DNA from: Pseudofrankia inefficax
GTDB lineage: Bacteria; Actinomycetota; Actinomycetes; Frankiales; Frankiaceae
Direction of reading: 5' to 3'
DNA: 64,000 nt
Assembly (NCBI RefSeq): GCF_000166135.1
Contig: NC_014666.1
Coordinates: 4,092,001-4,156,000 of the forward strand
A model generated the notes under the pieces. That model did no database searches. It was not told the origin of the DNA and was given only the letters and a program-made list of their open reading frames with translations. A program made the position numbers and the translations under genes. Positions 36,036 to 44,100 of this stretch are shown here, piece by piece (position 1 is the stretch's first letter; each line of letters starts with the position of its first letter).

Positions 36036-36791
36036 ATGGCGAGCGCCGACGACGTCATTCGGGTGGCAGCAGGCGAGATCGGTTACCACGAGGGACCCGA
36101 CAACGACAACAAGTACGGCCGCTGGTACGGCATGAACCACGCCTTCTGGTGCTACATCTTCTGTCAGTGGGTGTTCGCTCAGGCCGGCACGCCGCTTCCG
36201 TTCAGGACGGCCTATGTCCCCTACGGGGCGACCTGGGCGCGCCAGAACGGAATGTGGCGGCCATCGACGCAGAGCGAGCGGGGCGATCTGATCATATTCG
36301 ACTGGACCGGTACCGGGCAGGCGGCTGGGAGCAACACACACATCGGCATCGTGGAGAGCCACGTCAACGGCACGGTGCAGACCATCGAGGGTAACCGTGG
36401 GGACAGCGTGTGCCGTCGCTCCTACGTCGCGGGGGAGAACGACATCGCCGGGACGATCAACTGCCAGCCGCTGTTCGCGTTCCATCCGCATCCGACGGAC
36501 AACCGTTTCCAGGTCTTCCCGACCGTCCAGCAGGGGATCCACGACCTCGGCGCGACCGGGACCTTCCCGGATATCGCCCACCCGGTCGGAACGCTGCAGA
36601 ACGCTCTGAACATCGTGAACCACAAGGAGGCGCCGCAGCCGGGCGCCCTGTCCCCGGACGGCGTCTTCGGTGGGATGACGGCGAACGCGGTGCGCGCCTT
36701 CCAGACCGCCGAGTCGCTGGCCGCCGACAGCGTCGTCGGGCAGAGGACCTGGGCGACTCTCGACCACGCCCTCGACAGGGCCGGACGTTGA
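36036..36791 (+). CDS. CHAP peptidoglycan hydrolase with PG-binding domain
   Basis: 251 residues. Residues 5-135 are a CHAP/NlpC-like cysteine hydrolase: GEIGYHEGPDNDNKYGRWYG, MNHAFWCYIFCQWVF with nucleophile Cys39, NTHIGIVES supplying the His, and QTIEGNRGD the third polar residue. Residues 170-250 carry a peptidoglycan-binding_1 domain (LSPDGVFGGMTANAVRAFQ). There is no signal peptide, as for the muramidase in the opposite direction. The ATG at 36036 has GGGGAGG unusually close (one base); an in-frame GTG at 36021 is an alternative. It cleaves the peptide cross-links or the amide of peptidoglycan, complementing the muramidase. Confidence 0.88.
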   Translation: MASADDVIRVAAGEIGYHEGPDNDNKYGRWYGMNHAFWCYIFCQWVFAQAGTPLPFRTAYVPYGATWARQNGMWRPSTQSERGDLIIFDWTGTGQAAGSNTHIGIVESHVNGTVQTIEGNRGDSVCRRSYVAGENDIAGTINCQPLFAFHPHPTDNRFQVFPTVQQGIHDLGATGTFPDIAHPVGTLQNALNIVNHKEAPQPGALSPDGVFGGMTANAVRAFQTAESLAADSVVGQRTWATLDHALDRAGR

Positions 36792-36897
36792 CAGGCGGAT
36801 CGCCGGCAGGCCGAGCCGAACGCCCGCGCGAGAAAGCCGTGTCTGTCGTGAGGAGCGGGCAGCTCGGGGCGTCCGATGGCATTCGAGGAGGAAGTGC

Positions 36898-37131
36898 ATG
36901 TTCAAGAGGTGGGTAGCCATAGTCGCGTTCGCCCTCGTTGCCAGCCTGCCGATGGCCGCCGCGAACGCCTCACCCGGAGGCCAGACCGCCCCTCAGAACT
37001 GTGGTACGACCAGCGGTTCCTGCCATGAAACGTGCGGCTGGAGCGCCACTCCAGGAACGTGCGGTTGGTCTGGTGGCTGGGGTGGTGGTTATTTCGCCTC
37101 TGGGCCGTCCGGACAGCAGGGACTGACCTAG
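36898..37131 (+). CDS. Small Cys/Trp/Gly-rich secreted peptide
   Basis: 77 residues after a textbook GGAGGAAGTGC-ATG site. Residues 1-24 are a Sec signal peptide (MFKRWVAIVAFALVASLPMA, cleaved after ANA). The mature peptide of about 53 residues has four cysteines (NCGTTSGSCHETCGWSATPG then TCGW), which could give two disulfides, and a CGWS-x-CGWSGG near-duplication rich in Trp and Gly. I do not recognise a family; a bacteriocin-like or toxin-partner role is speculative. It is the only protein with a clear signal peptide in the 28.7-37.1 kb block, downstream of the CHAP gene by 106 bases. Confidence 0.75.
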   Translation: MFKRWVAIVAFALVASLPMAAANASPGGQTAPQNCGTTSGSCHETCGWSATPGTCGWSGGWGGGYFASGPSGQQGLT

Positions 37132-37165
37132 CACTGCCTCCGACAACGTCCGCCCGCTCCACCTC

Positions 37166-37255
37166 CAGACCATGATCGCCGTTTTGGCCCTGAAACGGTC
37201 GCGACCAGGCCCGGTTCACGACCACCTGAGGGCGAAAACGGCGATCACTCCGCCG
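37166..37255. repeat. Dispersed palindromic repeat, copy 3 (diverged)
   Basis: Arms GATCGCCGTTTTGGCCCTG (37174-37192) and GAGGGCGAAAACGGCGATC (37228-37246) around a 35-base spacer of the same length as in copies 1 and 2, but with different spacer sequence (AAACGGTCGCGACC). Conserved arms, conserved spacing and variable spacer point to selection or transposition based on the terminal inverted repeats. It lies between the small secreted peptide gene and the membrane protein gene. Confidence 0.8.
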
Positions 37256-37325
37256 GGCCGACCTTCGCGGTCATGGCACCAGCCGGCGCGGAGCCCTGAT
37301 TACTGGTTGCAGAAGGATCGATGTC

Positions 37326-38726
37326 ATGAGATCACCTTCTCGTCGTCGGGACCGCGCAGCCGTGCCTCCGGTACGAGGCCAGATAGTCGACGGACGATCC
37401 AGGCGGCGAGCGTCTGGCCCGCTTATCCGCCGGACCTCGGGATCCAGCTGGCGGAGCCGGTCGCGTGCGCGTGTCGCGCATGCCACCCGGACCCCGAGGT
37501 CCCTCGAACCGCATCCGGTGGCCCCTTTCCTGATCGTCCCGGTTCTGCTGGTGACATCTTTCTACCTCGCCTGGTTCGGCGTGGAGAACGTCACTGACTC
37601 CCTTGCCTATCTGGGGTGCTTCACCGGTCTTCTCATGGTCATCACGGCCACGGTGTGTATCTTGGGTGCCCTCGGCACTCTGGACCACTGGTACTCCCAC
37701 CGCTTCGAGATCTCCGGCCTCCTCGCTCTTTTCGGCTCCGTCACGGCCTTGGTGGCCAACGCCATGCTGTTGGTGGCCACTGTGCGAGAGGGCATAGAAT
37801 CGGTTCCGTATTTTGTGACGTGGGGTCTGCTCGCCGTCGCCTCCGGCTGGTCGTGTTATGTCGTGTACCACACCTCGGTCGTCATACCGTCACCCAAGAA
37901 GGTCGCCGTCGCCGCGAGCGCCACAGCGGTCATCGCCATGGCGAACTTCGGCTACACCCAGCTTTATCAGCCGTACCACGAGGAACCCAGACCGATTCTC
38001 GACGCCAAGTTCGGATCCCCGACCCTGAGCGCGGACCGCAAAACGTTCTCGGTGCCGATAACGCTCAGTGTTGAGGTCCGTGGCAACGTCGGGGTGTATC
38101 TGGTCGGAGACCAGTTCGTGGTCTACGGCCGACGCGTCACGACGAGGTCCTCCGGCCACTCGGCGCCCGACTGGAGACATGACTCCACAGACGGTCAGGC
38201 CGAACTCTCCCGATGGACAGAGATGCGCACCGAGCCAATAGAGATCGGACGCTGGGACCTTTTCGGGTCGTGGGAGGACCCGGGAGTTCCAAGGTCGACG
38301 ACGAGGCTTGTCCAGTTGCCCGTCGACACCCCCTATGACCAGCTGGGAGTCCGGGCCGAATTTGTCAGCGTGCGACGGGACCGCGTCAGACTGGAGCCGG
38401 CGTTCGGAAGCAGCGCGCAGTACTCGTGGCAGGATTTCAGGAACCAGAGATGTGGCAGTGGGCCCGGTGACTGCGTCAGGTATCGCGGGCGCGTAGCGGA
38501 GAGCAACTCGGTCGCTCGGCACACCCGAGACCCTCGCTACCTGACACTCTGGTGGAATTTTGGCCCCACGTTGGGAACGGTGGGTCTGGAGTCGACCATC
38601 GCGCGCAGGGGCGACGTTGATCGCAGCATGTCGTCGGAGGAATCCAGCCGGTTGTGGAGCCGGTACGGTCTGGAGAAGGTCACGGCCTCCGCGACCTTCA
38701 GATCGCTGCTGGATATCAAGCACTGA
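37326..38726 (+). CDS. Membrane protein with extracytoplasmic C-terminal domain, unknown
   Basis: 466 residues; the ATG has AAGGA 8 bases upstream. An Arg-rich leader of 60 residues precedes four predicted membrane helices (FLIVPVLLVTSFYLAWFGV, LAYLGCFTGLLMVITATVCI, ISGLLALFGSVTALVANAML, YFVTWGLLAVASGWSCYVVY) and perhaps a fifth (VAVAASATAVIAMANFGY). Residues 215-460 form a soluble domain with beta-rich character (RKTFSVPITLSVEVRGNVGV) and a Cys pair (RCGSGPGDC). I do not recognise the family and infer no function. It is downstream of repeat copy 3 and converges on the alpha/beta hydrolase. Confidence 0.7.
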   Translation: MRSPSRRRDRAAVPPVRGQIVDGRSRRRASGPLIRRTSGSSWRSRSRARVAHATRTPRSLEPHPVAPFLIVPVLLVTSFYLAWFGVENVTDSLAYLGCFTGLLMVITATVCILGALGTLDHWYSHRFEISGLLALFGSVTALVANAMLLVATVREGIESVPYFVTWGLLAVASGWSCYVVYHTSVVIPSPKKVAVAASATAVIAMANFGYTQLYQPYHEEPRPILDAKFGSPTLSADRKTFSVPITLSVEVRGNVGVYLVGDQFVVYGRRVTTRSSGHSAPDWRHDSTDGQAELSRWTEMRTEPIEIGRWDLFGSWEDPGVPRSTTRLVQLPVDTPYDQLGVRAEFVSVRRDRVRLEPAFGSSAQYSWQDFRNQRCGSGPGDCVRYRGRVAESNSVARHTRDPRYLTLWWNFGPTLGTVGLESTIARRGDVDRSMSSEESSRLWSRYGLEKVTASATFRSLLDIKH

Positions 38727-38785
38727 GACGACGGCTCCGGTGGGCGCGGTAACGGATTCGCATGGCGGGCGGAGTTCTCCCTGGC

Positions 38786-38807
38786 GCCGGCCCTGGCCAG
38801 GCCGGGC
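38786..38807. terminator. Bidirectional hairpin between convergent genes
   Basis: GCCGGCCCTGGCCAGGCCGGGC is a nearly self-complementary sequence in the 92-base gap between two convergent stop codons. It can form a GC-rich hairpin on either strand and is a likely shared terminator. Confidence 0.55.
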
Positions 38808-38818
38808 CCACTGCGTGG

Positions 38819-39535
38819 TCACTCGACGCGTTCTGCGACCAGCGTCGTCGTTGGCCTTAGGTCGGCGACCCGCCGAACGAAGGAGGCGAATCCGGCGGGG
38901 TCCTCGCGGTGCACCATGTGCGAGGCGCCGGCGAACCTGACCGTGTCGGCACCGGCCTGCGCGGCGAAGGCCCGCAGGCCGTCCGCGAAGTGCGGAAAGG
39001 ACGCCGTGCCGTATCCCACGACGCGCGGCACCGTCAGCTCGCCCGGGTCGAACGGCGGGTGCAGCGTCAGCGTCATCTCGGCCGCGGCCAGGGCTCGTTC
39101 CCGGATCTGGCGAGGGCTGCCGGGGCGCGTCACGGCGGCGCGGTCGATGGTCTCCTGGATGACGGCGCGATGCTCGCGGGGCCACCACTCGGCCCACGGC
39201 ATCGCCGTCTCCCAGATGCCGACGGCCTCGACCAGGTCCGGGCGGCGGATCGCCGCGGCCAGTGCCACGTTGCCGCCCCAGCTGTGCCCGACGACGGCCG
39301 CCGGCCGGCCGGCCAGCACTCTCAGCAGGTCGTCGACGTGTCCGTCGAGGTCCGCCGCCACGCCGTCCCAGTCCGGGCACGCGCCCCAGCCGCGCCGGTC
39401 GTAGCGCAGGACCTCGAGGTCCGGAAGCAGACGCGCCACCGGGTCGAAGCTGGCTCCTTCGTCCCGCAGGCCGTGGACCAGCACTACCCGTGACCGCGCA
39501 GCCGATCTCTGCTCGGGTCCAGGCCCTGGTTCCAC
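38819..39535 (-). CDS. Alpha/beta hydrolase
   Basis: 238 residues. The GTG start was chosen because AGAGGAGG lies 5 bases upstream; an in-frame ATG 14 codons earlier lacks a site. It has the fold landmarks VVLVHGLRDEGASFDPVA (oxyanion region), LRYDRRGWGACPDW, AAVVGHSWGGNVALAA (nucleophile Ser in GHSWG) and AGASHMVHREDPAGF (catalytic His). The acid is not obvious after strand 7 (VGYGTASFPHF); Glu in VGIWETAMPW after strand 6 may replace it. Substrate unknown; probably an esterase or lactonase. It is divergent from the DUF7507-type gene across an AT-rich promoter region. Confidence 0.85.
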   Translation of the reverse strand: MEPGPGPEQRSAARSRVVLVHGLRDEGASFDPVARLLPDLEVLRYDRRGWGACPDWDGVAADLDGHVDDLLRVLAGRPAAVVGHSWGGNVALAAAIRRPDLVEAVGIWETAMPWAEWWPREHRAVIQETIDRAAVTRPGSPRQIRERALAAAEMTLTLHPPFDPGELTVPRVVGYGTASFPHFADGLRAFAAQAGADTVRFAGASHMVHREDPAGFASFVRRVADLRPTTTLVAERVE

Positions 39536-39570
39536 TCCGCCCTCCTCTGCCGGCACGGCCGTGACGCATA

Positions 39571-39604
39571 ATTGCATTCAATATATTGCAGCCTATATGC
39601 ACTC
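39571..39604 (+). promoter_or_regulatory. AT-rich promoter with candidate leaderless start
   Basis: A short AT-rich island (ATTGCATTCAATATATTGCA, then GCCTATATGCACTC) stands out from the GC-rich surroundings. TATAT ends about 6 bases before a GTG codon (39605) that opens a good signal peptide with no ribosome binding site. This fits a leaderless transcript, common in actinomycetes. TTGCATT or TTGCAGC could serve as a -35. Confidence 0.45.
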
Positions 39605-40678
39605 GTGCGCCGTGCACGCCTCGCGGCGCGAGCGAGGGCCGGCGTCCTGGTGGCGGCGGTGTCCTGCGCCGCAGTGGGCCTCGGGGCGCCGGCCGCGACG
39701 GCTGCTCCCGTGGCGCCGGGACCGGCGGTCTCGCTGGCCGTCAGTCCCCTGGCGGTGTCCTTCGCCTCGCCGGGGACCCAGCTGTTCTTCCAGTACCCGG
39801 TCACCAACACCGGCGGCCAGACGCTGACCGGAGTCACCGTGCGCAACACGCTGGCCGGCGTCGACGTCGCCTGCCTCCAGACCACGCTCGGCGCCGGCCA
39901 GGCGACCCAGTGCCTGGCGCGCTACTTCACGACGGCGGCCGACGTGGCACGTGGCGGGGTCACGACCACGGCCACCGCGACCGGGCTGCCTCCGACCGGC
40001 GCCGCGGTGACGTCGTCCCCGTCGTCGGTGACCATCCCGGCCCTCGCCGCGCCGGCTCTGGCGCCGGCCAAGAGAGCCTTCCTCATGCAGACCTTCAGCG
40101 CCGTCGGCGAGGACATCCCCTATGCGTACCGGGTCGACAACACCGGCAATGCCCCACTGACCGGCATCTCAGTGCAGGAGCCGCACCCGGGCCTCTCGCC
40201 GATTCACTGCCAGGAGACGACGCTCGCGCCCGGCGCCGCCACGGCCTGTTTCGCCGTCTACCGGGTGACCACCGCGGACCTCGCCGCTGGTGAGATCAAC
40301 AACACCGCCACCGCGTCGGGCACCCCGCCGAGCGGACCGGCGGTCACCTCGAACCCGGCGCCGTGGACGATGCGCACCCCGCAGCCCTGGCTCAGCCTCA
40401 CGAAGTCCGTCACCCCGACCTCCTACTCCGCCGGCACCCCGCTGCGTTTCAGCTACGTCCTCAACAACACGGGCAATGTCGCGCTGACCAACGTGACGGT
40501 GACCGACGCGCTGCCGGGCCTCTCGCCGGTCAGCTGCCCGGCCACGGTGCTGGTTCCGCGCTCATATCCACATTGCTGTAGGCACCGTTGTCCTGCTGCT
40601 CACCATGTTCCGTGTAGCCGCCGGTGGCGGTGCGGGTGCCGACAACCACCGCTGCGCCACCACCGGGCGGATAGGTGA
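39605..40678 (+). pseudogene. Secreted DUF7507/DUF11-type repeat protein, 3' end lost
   Basis: A signal peptide (VRRARLAARARAGVLVAAVS, ending PAATA) is followed by three Ig-like repeats of about 105 residues with the pattern YVLNNTGNVALTNVTVTDAL, LSPVSCPATVL and TADLAAGEINNTATASGTPP. Repeats 1 and 2 are complete. Repeat 3 breaks off at SCPATVL near 40552, and the frame then runs on for about 42 Cys/Arg-rich codons (SYPHCCRHRCPAAHH) that are antisense to another gene fragment. The original protein was a longer surface protein of adhesin-like repeats, probably with a C-terminal anchor. The 3' loss is an apparent deletion junction. Confidence 0.75.
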
Positions 40679-40816
40679 CGGAAACTGTCGAGGTTCGATC
40701 AGCTTGACGTCAAGCGCGTTCGGCGAGGTGTCCGTCGCGACTGGCGCGTCGCAGGAGGTGGCAACAACAAGCGCGGCTATACCGACAAGTATCGTCCGGA
40801 GTGCTTGCCACCTCAT
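40554..40816 (-). pseudogene. Lipoprotein gene fragment facing the truncated DUF7507 gene
   Basis: From an ATG at 40816 the frame encodes MRWQALRTILVGIAALVVAT then SCDAP, a lipoprotein signal with Cys in a lipobox-like VATSC. After about 42 residues (NALDVKLIEP) a more protein-like sequence continues in a different frame (TVSVTYPPGGGAAVVVGTRT, GYTEHGEQQDNGAYSNVDMS). This suggests a single-base frameshift near 40690. The sequence then meets the broken end of the rightward gene at about 40553. It is probably a decayed lipoprotein gene with its 3' end deleted. Confidence 0.45.
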
Positions 40817-40834
40817 GGCGACCAGCCCTTCATG

Positions 40835-40871
40835 TTCTGGCGGAACGCATTTTCTTCTGGTGGCACGCATT
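40835..40871. promoter_or_regulatory. Direct repeat pair upstream of the second STAND gene
   Basis: TTCTGGCGGAACGCATT (40835-40851) recurs as TTCTGGTGGCACGCATT (40855-40871): 15 of 17 bases match, offset exactly 20 bases (two helical turns). It lies in the divergent region between the lipoprotein fragment and the EAD-NB-ARC-propeller gene. The spacing suggests tandem binding of a regulator. The rest of 40872-41148 holds no gene. Confidence 0.55.
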
Positions 40872-41148
40872 GCCGACAGGGCAGTACGTGGAGTCGAGTC
40901 AGACCTGCTCGTCCACACCCGCTCACAGGGTAGCGGCCGGCGGTGTGTCGCGTTCAGGGAATCGGGCCCGCGCGAAGACTTTGGTGGGCGGCGAACACCG
41001 TCGGGATAGAACTGCCGGCCGGCTGGCGCGGCCGACCCGGTCTCGCGCGACCTGTCTGGGACGTCGGGTGAACAGGGCTCCGCGCTCCGGCCGGCGCGAC
41101 GTGAGTCCGAGACGGTGCCCGTGCCGGGTGGCATGATCCGGTTGGGGG

Positions 41149-44100
41149 GTGAGCATGCCGGACCGGTTGACCGACGCCGAGGTCACGCGACTGGCTGATC
41201 GATACCCGCGGCCTGACCTGGCACTGGTGGTGTGCGAGACCGCCGGGCTCGCCCCTCGGGTGCTGCCGCTGTGGCAAAGCCGGACCGCTCTGGAGTTCTG
41301 GCGTTCGGTCAACGAACTGATCGCGGCGGGTGTCATCGCCGACGGCCCCGCGCGGATTCTGGCGGCGGCACGGCAGGTCGAGAGGGCCGAGAAGGCGGCG
41401 GAACGCGGCGGGGACCGCCTGAAGAATGCCTCGGTCGATCAAGCCGGCAACCAGACGCCTCGGTGGCTGCTCGACATCGAGGATCACGTCGTCGCCCGCC
41501 CGGATCTCGAGAACTCGCTCGCGACGTGCCTCCTGGCTGCTCGCCCGGCGGGGCGCCGGCTGATCGTCGGAGTACACGGTCCGGGTGGGTTCGGTAAGAC
41601 CACGCTCGCGGGAGTCGTCCAACGGCGCGCCGACGTGCAGCAGAGATTTCCGGACGGGATTCTCTCGGCTCGTTTCGGGCCGGGCGTCCGCGACACAGGT
41701 CTCGCGTCAGTACTGTACGGATTCACCAGCCGGCTTGGGGACGGGCTGCCCGCGTTACCCGACGCGGCGGGGATGGGAATGCGGCTCGCCGAACTGACCG
41801 CGGCCAGGCGTGTGCTGTTCGTGCTGGACGACGTCGACTCCGACGAACAGGTGGCCGTTTTTCGGGGACTTGGACCCGGCTGCGGCGTTCTTGTGACCAC
41901 CCGGGACCGGCGTCTGCTTCCGCTGGACTGCGTGGTCGTCGATGTGGAAGGCATGCGCGCGGCCGAGTCGGAGCGCCTCCTGCTGGATATCATCGACGGC
42001 CTGGCGGTCGAGCACGCTCGGCGCGTCGCCAGTCAGTGCCGGAACTGGCCGATTCTCCTCCGGCTTGTCGCAGGCTTTCTGCGCGCCAGAATTCGCGTGG
42101 GAGTACCGGTGTCAGCGGCCGTCGCGGAAACCTGGGACGGGCTGGCCGAAGAGGGCGTCACGGCCTTCGATCCGTACGGGCCGAGTCCGCTCGGTGTCGA
42201 GCGTACGCTGTCGAGGAGCCTGCGGCTTCTCGCGGCCGAAGAACCGTCGGAAGACCTTGCTGACCGATTCCGGGACCTGGCGCTCTTTCCGCTGGGTGGG
42301 GCCATCCCGGTCAGCGTCCTTGAGATCCTCTGGGCGCGCACGGCGGGCTGGACCGCCTGGCGGACCGGGCAGTTTGTTGATCGCCTGGGTGATCTCGCCT
42401 TGGCCAGCCGCCTGGCCGGCGGGGCGGTCGTTCGCCTGCACGAGGTCATTTTCGCGTACCTGCGCGACAGCGCGCGCACCGACTTCGCGCGACGGAGCCG
42501 GGCGCTGGTCGACGCATACCGCGCGCAGGTGCCTCCAGGCGGTGGGCTTTCTCAGTGGTGGAGTCTGGACCGCGGCCACTACCTCTGGAACACGCTTGAG
42601 TACCACCTCGTCGAGGCGGACCTGGCTGACGAGGCGACCCTGCTCATCCAGGAGTCGCGCTGGCTGGCCGGGAAGGTCGCCGCCGTTGGTCCGGTACGGC
42701 TGGAATCCGACCTGGCCCACATACCCGGTTCCTACGCGACCGGTCTGGCGCGGCTTGTCCGGCGCATCGGCCACCTGCTCAATCCTGACGATCCCGTCGA
42801 CATGATCGCCGCGACCCTGTTCGGGTACCTGGTCGGTGAGCCGGACCTGCGGGCTCCCGACAGTCCCAACCAGCGCCCCCGTCCTCCTGGAATCCTGGTA
42901 CCCGCGTTCGCACGGTTGCCGGATCACCCGTCGGCCCGGATCAACCGGACGGTCGCGGCGCACCGCGGCGGACTGGCGGCCTTGGCCGCCGCCGCGGACG
43001 GATCGTGGCTGGGATCCGTCGGCTCGGCGGCGTCCGGCCAGGCCGCGGTGGGCATCTGGAACCCTCGCGGGGGACCGGAACCGGCCGAGCGGACCGTCGG
43101 CGAGGGCCGGGCCAGCTTCCTGCGATTCGCCGCGGACGGCTCGCGGCTCGTGGCTGCCGTCCAGCCCAAGGACAAACCTCCGTACGAGGACCGTTGGATC
43201 GAGGTCGTGCTCGTCGACACCGCTACCGGCGACCCGGTGCGGGAGCCGATCACACTTCGGCCCGCCGCGAAGTACCTGGCGGTGGCGCCAGACGCCTCCT
43301 GGTTCGCCGCACTCGACGCGACGGGCACCCTCACGCTGACGAGCCTTACGAGCGGCGACGAGCTGCTGCGCCGAGAGGGCCTCACCGGGCCGCTCAAGAT
43401 AGCCGCCCATGGCTCCCTCCTGGTGGCCCAGGCCTCCGAGAACTCCGGGCTCGTCGCGCTGGAACCCCTGACGGGGAAGGTCATGAGCCTGCCGGGAGAC
43501 GGAGGTCGCATAGACGACTTCCTGGTCGGACCTGACGGTGACTGGGTCGCGTCAACCGGCAGGACAAACCGGATCTGGAATCCTGCCACCGGGCGAAGCA
43601 CGGCTCACGGAGCGGTCACCGACCATCTAAGCGTCGACCTGGCCGCCGCGCCTGACGGATCCTGGGTGGCTTTCGCGACAACTCTTCATCCGTATGAGAT
43701 CGGCTGGCCGTGCCGCGGTGGCGTGACCGTCCGAAGCCCACATGATGACAGCGTCGACTGGCATGTCGCCACGGACCGCTTTATCGATGGCATCGCCGTG
43801 ACCGGAACGTCGGATGGGCGCCTGGTCTGCGCCTCCGGTATAGAAGCGGTGTCTGTCTGGCGAATCGGTGCCGCCGGACCTGACTTCGGGTACGACGCGC
43901 GTACCCCAGGCATCGGCTTCCCGTCCGGGAAGGAAATCCGGCTCAAGGCCAGCGCGGACGGCTCGCTACTCGCCCTCAAGCGCGGCCCCAAGGTTCGTGT
44001 GTACGCGCTCGACAGCCCGGAACGGGAGCCGATCGACCTTCCTGGCGGCGGGAGCGCGCTCGCCCTCGCGCCGGGCGGTGATTGGCTGGCCATGGGCGCC

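Noticed and set aside
28693-37131. Prophage or T6SS/contractile injection locus
   Set aside because: No capsid, tail sheath, baseplate, VgrG, PAAR, integrase or terminase gene is present, only lysis-type and toxin-type proteins.
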